A DNA stretch of 64,000 nt from Dermanyssus gallinae. Its lineage: Eukaryota > Arthropoda > Arachnida > Mesostigmata > Dermanyssidae. A program made the translations under genes and the position numbers. Numbering within the stretch: the stretch's first letter is position 1; every line of letters starts with the position of its first letter. Under the pieces are notes generated by a model. It made no database searches and had not been told where the DNA came from. It saw nothing but the letters and a program-made list of their open reading frames with translations. The stretch is taken from NCBI GenBank assembly GCA_003439945.1, contig QVRM01002466.1, positions 347,501 to 411,500 on the forward strand, written 5' to 3'. This document shows positions 43,080 to 52,848 of the stretch, piece by piece.

Positions 43080-43850
43080 CACGCTCTTCCGATTCGAATT
43101 CCTCGTCGTATCGGCAAGCTTTCAGCCGGGTTATGTGAAGCAGGTGAAAGCCCATGTTCAGTAGAACCCGAGTGCATGTTAATTGTGGGCATACGTCACC
43201 TTTGAAATATGAGTCAGAAGCTGAATTGTGCGCCAAAATTGAACATTTTCTGTTGGTGTAAGCCAACTGACAGTATGGCGGATCGCAGCCAGCAGTTACA
43301 AGTTTGCAGATGAAATAGAAGCAGTAATGAAGATTTTTTACGACAGACCCTGCATAGCAAACATTCTAGAATTGGCACGGTCCAGCTACGAATTTCCGAG
43401 AATCCTTTTAGGTCGATCAGCAGCCTTGGGCGCCTGCCATTTAGCATGGCCATGACTACCATGCGCAAGTTTGTTCGTGAGGGCCTCAGGTACAATTCCT
43501 AGCACATACAAGTCAGACATCTACTTTCTGAAGTCGCGAAAGCCAATAGACTTCTTAGTCGGTATGATTTGCTTTGCTCTCGAGCACAAATGAATAAGCC
43601 ATTTCCAGCCGCTTCTTTTTGCCGAGCAGCCTGGTTGGGCGTGATTGAGCCAGAGTCTACTAACCAGTTTCGACATGATAACGTGGGCTCACCTGCCGCC
43701 GCTATTAAGAAAGCGTTCAACAAGTAGATAGGGACTTTTTGACACGAACTGTTTGCGGTGTAGACTTCTAGAAGTTGAAAATGTGATGAGTCTGAGCGGA
43801 GATTATACTATATACATAATTTCGTTGGAAGTTCCCCTGTGGATTTACGC
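43080..43850 (+). pseudogene. Tc1/mariner-superfamily transposase relic B
   Basis: Aligns along its length with 47870-48720. Shared phrases are CGATTCGAATTC.TCGTCGTATCGGCAA, TTCAGTAGAAC.CGAGT.CATGTTAA, GAAGTCGCGAAAGCCAATA and TTTTTGCCGAGCAGCC. Conceptual pieces include a helix-turn-helix-like MTTMRKFVREGL and the GVIEPES/NQFRHDNVGSPAAAIKKAFN C-terminal block. The region coding the first two catalytic Asp is missing or unreadable. Confidence 0.7.
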
Positions 43851-43990
43851 TAAGCATTTCATTTAATTTTTCATCAGCGTTAACGCATGCCTAATAATGC
43901 ATTACACGAAATGACTTTATTGTTCTTAGATTATCATATTACCGATTCAACGCAAGTACTAACTATACACACATATGCGCATACAAGATC
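43851..43990. other. Unassigned spacer
   Basis: AT-rich. Ends of the relic and of the duplicon are not sharply defined here. Confidence 0.4.
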
Positions 43991-44383
43991 TAAACGTATG
44001 TCGTACATTTTTTTTATAAAGGGGTGACAAGACTTTTTATAAAATATTTTGTTTTTAGAATGGGGTGAAAATATCTTGCTTAGGAGTAAAAGTAAAATTA
44101 AAAAAAAAATATGTCGATGACCGGGCATCACTGAATAAAACATATCAATGCGAGAGAGCGGGTTGTCCAATGAAGAAACTTTTGACAGTCTTGCGTTGGG
44201 AAGAAAATTCTGCGCTGCCCGCTCCGTTCCTCAGAAAAAGAGAATCAATGTGGCTTTTGTTGAAACACTTATCTACGTTTGCTTGAGGCACCTAGTATGC
44301 TTCGCATATGGATATGCTTCATTAGCACTAGGAGTAAGATTACTCTTTATTTATGTACCTACTGAACTTCTGATCATTTGAAA

Positions 44384-44384
<1 letters not shown>

Positions 44385-44429
<45 letters not shown>

Positions 44430-44430
44430 G
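44385..44430. repeat. (TA)n microsatellite in duplicon 2
   Basis: Equivalent in position to the tracts at 24072 and 49992. Confidence 0.95.
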
Positions 44431-45258
44431 TTATTTTGCATTTCTGAAATTACTATGTTGAGGACACAAAACGCAATTACGATTCTAACGTTTTTATTTA
44501 ATCTAACTATCACATCCTTGATTATCGCGTGTAGTTTTTTAAACGCTGCACCCACATGAAAATATGTATGTGTAAAGTTTATCATATAATTCAGGATATT
44601 GAATTGTCAATGCTGGTTACCAGGTGAAGTATTCATTAAATATCTACAATTTTTGTGCAGGCACAAATGGCACTTGTAAAAAGTTGCTGTTTTAGATGTA
44701 GCTATTGTAAGATAATCCATATGTACAAAAATTATTTTTCGCATGATATGTGTAAATATGTATGCGTATATCACTTAGGTAGCTCTGTAGGTTCAATGAT
44801 GCTTTTTACATCGAGACGACTTCTGCGCATTTTTTATGGAGAAATGCCCTAACCCCTAAACAGCTTAGACGGTTTTGCAACTCATCCGTAATTTAGACAA
44901 GGTATTATTGTTTCCTAGGCATCATTTTGTCTTTTCTATGTACAGATACTATCTTCGACAAAAATCTGCCACACAATTTACAATTTAATACACGCATGTA
45001 ACTTTGTATGATACCGTATGTAAGTGTAGCTATCTGAGGTTTTACCTTTTTATGTGGTTGTGCAGTTACCCATTAGAAATATTTTTTCACACCTATATAA
45101 TCATAGTCGTTACATCACAATAATGAATACATTCCGTATGTTGTGTGCTTTGTCCAATTGATGGACGACGTATTCGTTCTGGGCGCTAATACGTTTTCCG
45201 TTTATATTAGATAAATCACTACAAAAATGCACAAGTGTATATATATACTGCAGGTAAC

Positions 45259-45740
45259 CTAAGCAGTTAGCTGTAGATAACGGTAGCGTATAGCTTCATC
45301 GACGGCCAAAGACGCACAGACGAGAAGCCAAGAGTGCGCCTCGTAGATGAGGAAAACAAGGACGCGCAAAACGTAGCCTTTGTTTGTATTTTCGGCAATT
45401 GGGGCCCAAACGCAGTCAAACGGGTCAGTGTCAAGGGTGTCGATGAAATTCCACGTAATTCCGACAGCCTGAGGGATGAGAGGAATACGGGTTGAGTGGA
45501 TCCAGTCGTGAGTCGCCCAGTAGCTGCTGACAGCTGTCAGCGATGCACGAGCACCATGCACTTTCGAAAACTCCCATAAAATGTCAAGGAAATTCGTCGT
45601 TGCTGCTGTTTCTGCTGTCACTGTAGTTCAAACTGTTCGAGTTCGAGACGACACTCATAGAAAGCAAGCCGCAAGTGCGACCGTTCTTCGACGGTAATTA
45701 CATCCAGTGGACTAGTCAAACACGCTTTATACAATAAATG
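45259..45740 (-). other. Secondary unit of duplicon 2 with open frame and TATA-like box
   Basis: A minus-strand frame of about 120 codons (45621-45259) has no ATG at its start. The first codon is GTG, and it could begin by splicing after CTACAG. The product, with ILWEFSKVHGARASL and VLVFLIYEAHSWLLVCASLAVDEA, has a hydrophobic C-terminal helix and no known domain. TATAAAG lies upstream at about 45728-45734. The counterpart at 24897-25139 is frameshifted. It might be a small unidentified gene, a decayed exon, or non-coding. Confidence 0.3.
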
Positions 45741-45967
45741 AAAGGCGGGCATCCATACAGAAACGTGCGTGCACACACTTACAGACGCCCATCTTCTCCA
45801 GGTCTTCCCGCTTGGAGAACGAGAGAAACGACATTGCGCATATCTGGGCGCCAAAAACCAAGCGTATACACGCGAGACGACGGGCGTTTGTGGCTTCTTC
45901 TTTTTACCACGACCACCCTCCTGTCCAGTAGTCTGCCCCCAGGGGACAGGTTCACAGGATCAAAAGC

Positions 45968-46828
45968 TTACTTGAGCTTCTTAGCGTCCTGCTGAACGGT
46001 CTCGGCTTTCTTCATCATTTGGTGTGCCCGTGACGGATTGGTCTTCAGATAGCTCTGAATGTAGAAATTGATGAACATGCCAAGAATGAGCAAGACCTGT
46101 GGGATAGCCAAAAGCAGCAGCGCGCGCGGATAGCCGCAGTCGATAACGAGCGGAATGAGGGCATGCCCGATCATGACCAGAAACTGGGCAATCTGAATCG
46201 TGGTGAGGTACTTCTTCCACCAGAGGTAGGGCTTTATGTGGGGTCCGAGAGCGGCGAGGAAGTAGTACGAGTACATTATGATGTGGATGGTCGAATTGAG
46301 GCACACACCAAGGAGGGACTGGCCATCACCGCCAAACTGCAGAAACTGCCAGCCGGAGAACACAACGATCATGTGGTGGATCACGTGTAGGTGCGTGATC
46401 TGCGAGAACTTCTTTCGGAGCACGAAAAACAGCGTGTCGGCAAAATCCGTGATTCGAACCAGCAGATAGTAGAACAGCGTGTTGAGCAGTTCGATTGAAT
46501 CGGGATCGGCCGAGTAGGTCAGACCCTGGCAGAACGGCGAGTAGTTGAGCCGGCCGTACGCGAGGTAGGCCAGCCGCGAGCAGAAGCAGATGTTGGCCGT
46601 TATCTGGAACACGTTGTAGCACTGCATCACGAAGCTGAGGTCGTACGGCTTGCGGTCGCGCATAAAGCGAGGACCCCACACCTTCACCACGTATAGATAG
46701 CCGAGTAGGGCGATGGCGACGAACGTCGGGTCACGTAGCGTGACCCAATCGGCGGTACGTGGATCTCGCAGCGTGAGCACCACATCCAGCATTGACATAT
46801 TGGCCACAGTAGTGACGTTCGCTGCCAT
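45968..46828 (-). CDS. ELOVL family very-long-chain fatty acid elongase, copy 2
   Basis: The 286-residue product is uninterrupted and colinear with copies 1 and 3. Its histidine box is HVIHH, followed by NSTIHIIMYSYYFLAALGP. DTLFFVLRKK precedes the box, and the C-terminus KKLK is a KKXX ER-retrieval signal. R-I-T-D-F-A-D-T stands where most ELOVLs have KxxExxDT. The ATG at 46828 begins MAAN, as in both paralogues, with an N-x-S/T site nearby. Predicted role: condensing step of ER fatty-acid elongation. The intact frame, in a region where everything else is decayed, implies purifying selection or very recent duplication. Confidence 0.95.
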   Translation of the reverse strand: MAANVTTVANMSMLDVVLTLRDPRTADWVTLRDPTFVAIALLGYLYVVKVWGPRFMRDRKPYDLSFVMQCYNVFQITANICFCSRLAYLAYGRLNYSPFCQGLTYSADPDSIELLNTLFYYLLVRITDFADTLFFVLRKKFSQITHLHVIHHMIVVFSGWQFLQFGGDGQSLLGVCLNSTIHIIMYSYYFLAALGPHIKPYLWWKKYLTTIQIAQFLVMIGHALIPLVIDCGYPRALLLLAIPQVLLILGMFINFYIQSYLKTNPSRAHQMMKKAETVQQDAKKLK

Positions 46829-47330
46829 GTTGATGATCGATCGGCGGCCAGATGAGTTTCGAGGGTTCCGTTTTGACCGTAAGGAGGGCAAGGTACCTGT
46901 TGTGCTGCAAGAACGCCGCTCGGGGATAGATTCTTTCGCATCTGGCGGGAGCTTAGCAGGCTGAGTGACTGTTTGCTGCGTGAAACCGGTGGAAAATCGG
47001 AGTCTCTAGTCGTCGGAGTTGTTCTGCCGGCGCACGTCTAGACGCGCGACGGCACGTACCAGAGTGCGCCGTAATATACGGCTAATTCAGCGGCTCCGCA
47101 CGATCATACATCGGCATACAACACACGTGTGCTGGCTGGTTCAAGGCGCCCTCATCGCCCACTGACGAAGCGTCAACGATGCAGATATGCAACCAACAAT
47201 GACGACTGACGTACGAGGCTCAACACGGATCGCGGGTTACCTCCTGCTGTCGCCGACCTGAGACTTCGCAGGCCATTTAAGCAAGTCAAGATCGCGTGCT
47301 CGCACGGAGAGGGTAGTGGGTAACGCTCTG
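46829..47330 (-). promoter_or_regulatory. 5' leader and TATA-like box, ELOVL copy 2
   Basis: Minus-strand CGTATATTAC at 47080-47071, about 248 bases before the ATG, aligns with CGTATATAAC of copy 3. The flank GGCTAATTCAGCGGCT is shared by all three copies. The upstream conserved GAGAGGGTAGTGGGTAA lies at 47306-47322. Confidence 0.5.
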
Positions 47331-47544
47331 CACTCGAAGGCGAATGTAAGGTGTACGCCCACTCGGAAACGGCTGCTGGCCAGGTCGGACCGTGCACACC
47401 AACATCGCATGTCTGTCCGGTGTCACCAACATCTCGTCTGTCCGGCCGGGGGTCGCCAACCTCCAAGGCGCTGCCGCTACTTCACCGAGTTACTGAAGTG
47501 TAGCCAACCTGCAAGAGTTGCAGCTCGTGACGGGCTGGAACCAC

Positions 47545-47735
47545 AGTAACCCCTTCCATGGCAGAGCCGCAGGTTCTAATCACAGCTACCTCTCCCATGC
47601 GAGAGCCACAGGCTCTAATCACAGCAACCCCCTCCCAGGCCCGAGCCGCAGGTTCTAATCACAGCAACCCCCTCCCATGCCAGAGCCACAGGTTCTAATC
47701 ACAGCAACCCCTCCCGCGCCAGAGCCACAGGTTTT
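47545..47735. repeat. 39-40-bp tandem repeat, five copies
   Basis: AGAGCC(A/G)CAGGTTCTAATCAC begins at 47563, 47602, 47642, 47682 and 47721, with CAGCAACCCCCTCCCATGCC between. Single copies of the CCCCTCCC.TG phrase lie at the same place upstream of ELOVL copies 1 (about 27187) and 3 (about 52551), so the array grew in this duplicon only. Confidence 0.93.
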
Positions 47736-47869
47736 AGTTGAAACCTGCGGTTGCTGCTGCTGCTGCTGCCGCATGAGAGGGGTTGTCGTGACTAAGCCAA
47801 ACACGAGCTGCTCTTGCAGATTAGTTACACTTCATCAGCAGGTGCAGCGGCTGCAGCGTCATGCTGGTT

Positions 47870-48720
47870 GCCGCCGTTCGATTCGAATTCTTCGTCGTAT
47901 CGGCAATGCGTTCATTCAGTCTATGGGTAGCAGACGAAAGCTCACGTTCAGTAGAACACGAGTACATGTTAACTGCGAGCATGCTCCACCTTCGGAATAC
48001 GAGCTAAAAGCAACTATTGGCCGTGCTCTCCGCGCCGGACGAAATCGCGCTCAGATTGCAAATTTCGTTAGTGTAAGTCAACAGCAGCTCAGCTGGCTCC
48101 TGCCAAACGGCAGTTCAACTGACTGCTACCGATTACAAGGTTGCAGAAGAAACAGAACCAGGTTTTTACACAGCCAACGCAATTAGTTTACGACAGAGTG
48201 TGCACAGCAAGGAACCTAGAACTGATCGACGCAGTCCAATTACAATTTTTTTAAATTATTTTATCTTGATCAGCAATTTTGTAAGTGACTCTTTAACATG
48301 CCCATAACGACCATGCGCAGGCTTATTCGTGAGAAGCTCAGGTGACATTTAGATATCATAGAAGTCAAGGAAATACTCTCGGAAGTCGCGAAAGCCAATA
48401 TACTACTTGCTCGCTGCCATTTGCTCCTCTCCTCTCTCAAGCGCAAAACAGTGAGCCACCTTCGTTTTTTGCCGAGCAGCCCCCATTTAAGTCTATTGGA
48501 CTAGTACGAATTAGGCGTGATTGAGTGAAAATCTAACGAGTCTCGACATGCTGACGTAGACTCGCTCACTGCAGCTATTAAGAGAACGTCAAGAAATTAG
48601 ATAGGGACATTTTGGCACCGGCGTTTGTGCGTATTATGGGCTATATTGAAAATGTAATACGCGAGAGCAATGCTAAATAAGAAGGTGTCGGCAGCTCCCT
48701 TGTGGACTTGCGCAAAACAT
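47870..48720 (+). pseudogene. Tc1/mariner-superfamily transposase relic C
   Basis: Best preserved of the three relics. The plus strand shows IRILRRIGNAF, VNCEHAPPSEYELKATIGRALRAGRN, a helix-turn-helix-like MPITTMRRLIREKLR and EVAKANILLARCH. C-terminal pieces are LRFLPSSPHLSLL (third Asp block, D changed to H) and GVIE...SRHADVDSLTAAIKR. Frames are broken. The counterpart at 43080-43850 lies about 4.78 kb to the left. Confidence 0.7.
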
Positions 48721-48900
48721 TTTGTCTCAAAACCTGTTCATTTAGGTACTGACTCAGAGAGGAGCGATAAAGTACACATCACTTTAGACGACAGGCCCTG
48801 AACATGTTTGTTGAACTACCAATTCATGATGGATAAACCAGGAATTTAACATATTTATGCTCTTTTTATTATCATGGATATTCACTACAGGTACTAACTA

Positions 48901-49599
48901 CAGGGTCATTCATATTGTTGTGCACGCATTTCGAGGTTTGATAGAACTCGGCAAGAAAATAAGTTTTCCCTATGGAGGGAAGACGTGGAAACGTCTTGTT
49001 TAGGAGAGAGAGTGAAGTTTATAAAAGTAGTTTTTCTGCCTTTTTTCCTACATAGTTGTGCAAAATCTCTGTTTGCGGGAGAACCAGTCAACGCAGGAAG
49101 GGATTACACCGGCGTGTTCGGAGGAAAATTCTGCACAACGGAAGGCACTTCACTAGCTTGCGTAGCAAAAAGCTAATACCCAGATTAGGGAAAGTCATGA
49201 AAAGTCAATATTTTACGTTAACGCCTTTTCATGAAAAATCGTAAAATTTTTCTATTGCGACCAAAAATGTACGTCCGAAAGACCACTCTCACGCAATAGC
49301 AAATTTAATGCCCATCATTTTCGTATCAAGGTGATGGTGCTGCGTTACGTAGTTGTCAGGTCACTAAGCTTTCCAAACACGCCGGTGTAATCGGTTCCTT
49401 CATGCGTTGACTGGTTCTCCCGCAAACAGAGATTTCGCACAACTATGTAGGAAAAAAAAGGCAGAAAAACTACTTTTATAAATTTCACTCTCTCTCCTAA
49501 ACAAGACGTTTCCACGTCTTCCCTCCATAGGGACAACTTATTTTCTTGCCGAGTTCTATCAAACCTCGAAATGCGTGCACAACAATATGAATGACCCTG
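48901..49599. mobile_element. Foldback (long-TIR) element, 699 bp
   Basis: The outer ends CAGGGTCATTCATATTG (48901) and CAATATGAATGACCCTG (49599) are flanked by TA on each side. The arms are about 220 bases (48901-49118 and 49372-49599) and nearly complementary throughout. The inner 250 bases (49119-49371) resemble the inverted repeat at 28.1-28.4 kb, for example GGTGATGGTGCTGCGTTACG.AGTTG. No protein-coding capacity. Mobilisation by a Tc1/mariner transposase at TA is inferred. Confidence 0.9.
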
Positions 49600-49989
49600 T
49601 ATATAGGACGTACAAGTATGGAAAGCAGAACTTTTCAAAGATTATTTTTTTCTAGTGTAATGAGGGCAGAAATATATTTTTAGGAGTGAGAGTGAAACTG
49701 TTGATTTAAGTTACATCTTTATGGCTGGCTGGATATCACTTTACAAAATATTTCAACGCAACAGAAAGGGTTGTTCGGCGAAGAAACTGGCCACACCTGC
49801 GTGTTTGCGTTGTCCACTTTGGCACTCAGAAAAAAAGAAGGGAATCGATGAGGTCTTTTTTCGAGCAGTTACACACGTTGGCGACCAGCCTTCGAAATTC
49901 CAATTCGTCACTTAGCATGCTTCACATATGCATTTGCTATGTTGGCACTATAAATTCAAGTACTTTTATTTAGGCACCTTTTCCGGGCA

Positions 49990-49991
<2 letters not shown>

Positions 49992-50032
<41 letters not shown>
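49992..50032. repeat. (TA)n microsatellite in duplicon 3
   Basis: Equivalent in position to 24072 and 44385. Confidence 0.95.
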
Positions 50033-50038
<6 letters not shown>

Positions 50039-50946
50039 CAAGCACACATATACATATATATGTGTCAAGCACATAAAACACAATTACGATTTTAACTTTT
50101 TTATTTGCATAAAAAGTTTTAGGTAACATCATAGGTCATCGCGCGTAGCTTCTTTAACCGTCGCACCCACCTGAAAAGATGTATGTGCAAAATATATAAT
50201 GTGCACATAGAGAAGACAATTCAAGAGATTGAATAATCAATACTGGTTATTAGGCTTCGTATCAGTTGGGCATCTACAATCATCCTGTATGTGTTAATGT
50301 CACTTTTGAAAAGACCGCTACTTTAGATTTAGCTTTTCTAGAATAACTTACATATACACAAATTATTTCCCGCACGATATGTGTAAATGTATCTGTATAT
50401 ATCACAAGGTAGCTTTGGTTCAAGGACATTGTTTCATTACGAGACGAGTCTTGCGTAACTCCCATACAAAATAGTCTTCGTTCTATATGGACCCAAGAGG
50501 CAATAATGTTTTGAATTTGTCTCCTAAGCCTAAATATTTGTTCATATATGTACATATATTATAAATATGTAATTTTTCTGTTATTTTCCAACCGTCCTGG
50601 CGTAGCGGTCTTCGTTTCCTGACCGCAATCCTCCGACCTGGCTGACGAATGTATTTTGTTTGGTATTCTTCATCCTCTTTATCTATAGAATTTTGTTACA
50701 CGAATTGGAACTAATCGCCCGTAACTTTGTGTGTAGCCTTAAATATGTGCACCTATCTGAAGTTTCACCTTTCTATTTGATTGTGCAGTCGTCCATTACT
50801 TTTATTTCCTGATACCTATATAATTATAGTCATTGCATCAAAAATGATTTAAAAAAAAATCTTGTTTTGTACGCATAGCTTCGTCCAGTTGATGGCGGGC
50901 GCGTATTTGTTGTGAACCGTGATACAGAGTTACAGGGACAGGGAGC

Positions 50947-51804
50947 TTAATTGAGTTTCTTAGCAACTGCTGGAACTGTCTCGGCGTGGCTCGTTTGGTG
51001 TGCCCGTGACTTGCTGGTCTTCAGATAGCTCTGAATGTAGAAATTGATGAACATGCCAAGAATGAGCACGACCTGTGGGATAGCCAAAAGCAGCAGCGCA
51101 CGCGGATAGCCGCAGTTGATAACGAGCGGAATGAGGGCGTGCGCGATGACGACCACGAACTGGCCGATCTGAATCGTGGTGAGGTACTTTTTCCACCAGA
51201 GGTAGGGCTTCATGTGGGGTCCGAGGGCGGCGAGGAAATAGTACGAGTACATCATGATGTGGATGGTCGAGTTCAGGCACACCCCGAACAGCGACTGGCC
51301 ATCACCGCCAAACTGCAGAAACTGCCAGCCGGAAAACACAACGATCATGTGGTGGGTGACGTGCAGCCGCGTGATCTGCGAGAACTTCTTTCGGAGCACG
51401 AAAAACAGCGTGTCAGCAAAATCCGTTACCCGAACGAGCAGATAGTAGAACAGCGTGTTGAGCAGTTCGATTGAGTCGGCATCGGTCGAGTAGGTCAGAC
51501 CCTGGCAGAACGGCGAGTAGTTGAGCCGGCCGTACGCGAGGTAGGCCAGCCGCGAGCAGAAGTAGATGTTGGCCGTTACCTGAAACAAGTTGTAGCAGTG
51601 CAGCACGAAGCTGAGGTCGTACGGCTTGCGGTCGCGCATAAAGCGAGGACCCCACACCTTCACCATGTACAGGTAGCCGAGTAGGGCGATGGCGACGAAC
51701 GTCGGGTCACGTAGCGTGACCCAATCGGCGGTACGTGGATCTCGCAGCGTGAGCAGCTGATCCAGCATCGACATATTGGCCACCGCAGTGCCGTTGGCTG
51801 CCAT
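50947..51804 (-). CDS. ELOVL family very-long-chain fatty acid elongase, copy 3
   Basis: 285 residues from the ATG at 51804. Residue landmarks: DTLFFVLRKK at 131-140, the histidine box H148-x-x-H151-H152, NSTIHIMMYSYYFLAALGP at 178-196, and a KKLN (KKXX) C-terminus. About seven hydrophobic stretches are readable. R125 and D128 occupy the K and E positions of the family KxxExxDT motif. It is closest to copy 2, with differences mainly in the N-terminus and the last 15 residues, and it has no introns. The predicted ER elongase role follows from the family. The chain-length preference is unknown. Confidence 0.95.
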   Translation of the reverse strand: MAANGTAVANMSMLDQLLTLRDPRTADWVTLRDPTFVAIALLGYLYMVKVWGPRFMRDRKPYDLSFVLHCYNLFQVTANIYFCSRLAYLAYGRLNYSPFCQGLTYSTDADSIELLNTLFYYLLVRVTDFADTLFFVLRKKFSQITRLHVTHHMIVVFSGWQFLQFGGDGQSLFGVCLNSTIHIMMYSYYFLAALGPHMKPYLWWKKYLTTIQIGQFVVVIAHALIPLVINCGYPRALLLLAIPQVVLILGMFINFYIQSYLKTSKSRAHQTSHAETVPAVAKKLN

Positions 51805-52330
51805 GTCGACGATCAGACGAGAAGCAGGCGAGCTTGGAGGTTGGTTTCGTTCTTCTTGTACGTACCGCGTGTAGGCCTCTTTTTATTTCATAGACTTTTT
51901 CGGTGGAATCTTATCTGTCACCCGACGCGAGCCTAACAGGTTGAATGGCGTCTCGTTGCCTTGTGAAACCGGTGGCAACTAGCGGGGTCTCTAGTCGTCG
52001 GGGTCTTTTTGCCGATGCACTATGTCTACGTGCACAACAATACTTACGAGCATGCACCGTTATATACGGTTAGTCCAGCGGCTGGACACGCGGTCATGAA
52101 TCTCGGCATTCAACACACGTCGGCTTTGAGACGGTGTTGCCCACTGGCGAAGCGTCAACGTCCTATGTATTCGTCGATGTACAACAAACAACAATGCTGA
52201 CCGACGTGCGCGGCTCTATACGGATCGCGGCTCACCTCTCCTGCTGATGTTGCCGACCTGGGGCTTTGCAGGCCATTTAAGCGAGTCACGATCGCGTGGA
52301 CGCGCGCGCGGAGAGGGTAGTGGGTAATTG
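51805..52330 (-). promoter_or_regulatory. 5' leader and TATA box, ELOVL copy 3
   Basis: CCGTATATAACGG on the minus strand at 52070-52058 is the best TATA match of the three copies, about 259 bases before the ATG. Shared flanks are GGTTAGTCCAGCGGCT and GAGAGGGTAGTGGGTAA at 52311. Confidence 0.55.
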
Positions 52331-52587
52331 ATAACGCTCTGGAAGCGAGGGCGAAGAGGTGGAAGCCCAGGCCCACCATGATGAAACTGCGGCTGGCGAC
52401 TGCTGGTCAGGTTGGACCATGCAGACCGCGTCTTCATTGCGTGTCTGACCGCTCCCACCAGCCTCCATCGCGCCTCTCCAGCGGTGGACCAACAACCAAC
52501 CACCATGGCGCTGCCGCTGCTACGCCTGCCTTATGGAGTCAATCACAACGACCCCTGCCACGACGCAGCGCTGCAGTTAGGCACTGC

Positions 52588-52811
52588 GTATATATATATA
52601 TATTTATACATAACTTTTTTTTGCTTGACATGTATACCTAATACAGCACATGTCACTATTATTAAGTCATGTATAAGTCATGTAAATGTCACTAATATTA
52701 AGTCAGGGGTGCTTAGAGCGGCATATATATATATATTTTTTTTTTGTGCTTGTCATGGTTGCCTAATATAGCACATGTCACCCTACTAAGTCAGGGGTGC
52801 TTAGAGCGGCA

Positions 52812-52845
<34 letters not shown>
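52588..52845. repeat. Direct duplication ending in TA tracts
   Basis: AAGTCAGGGGTGCTTAGAGCGGCA occurs at about 52699 and again at 52789. Each is preceded by a CTAATA.AGCACATGTCAC block and a T-run, and each is followed by a TA run (52723-52734 and 52813-52845). Confidence 0.88.

Positions 52846-52848
<3 letters not shown>

Larger units (their letters stand above)
44000..47560 (-). repeat. ELOVL duplicon 2
   Basis: Matches duplicon 3 from about 44040 (TATCTTGCTTAGGAGTAAAAG against 49674 TATATTTTTAGGAGTGAGAG) through CACCTAGTATGCTTC before the TA tract (44385-44430), then the 3' flank, ELOVL gene and leader. It contains the 0.7-kb secondary unit (45255-45960) that duplicon 3 lacks. Confidence 0.85.
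49610..52600 (-). repeat. ELOVL duplicon 3
   Basis: Matches duplicon 2 in order from the GGAGTGAGAGTGAAACT block (49682), CACTTAGCATGCTTCACATATG and the TA tract to the 3' flank (ATCGCGCGTAGCTTCTTTAA, 50135), ELOVL and leader. The 0.7-kb secondary unit is absent: the sequence passes from the equivalent of about 45210 directly to the ELOVL stop. A block at about 51870-51910 is private to this copy. Confidence 0.85.

Noticed and set aside
47545..47735. CRISPR-like array of 40-bp repeats
   Set aside because: Contiguous minisatellite without unique spacers, in a eukaryotic context.
48901..49599. Pair of independent insertions rather than one foldback element
   Set aside because: The two arms are complementary over about 220 bases, and both outer ends stop at TA with matching termini, which fits one element.
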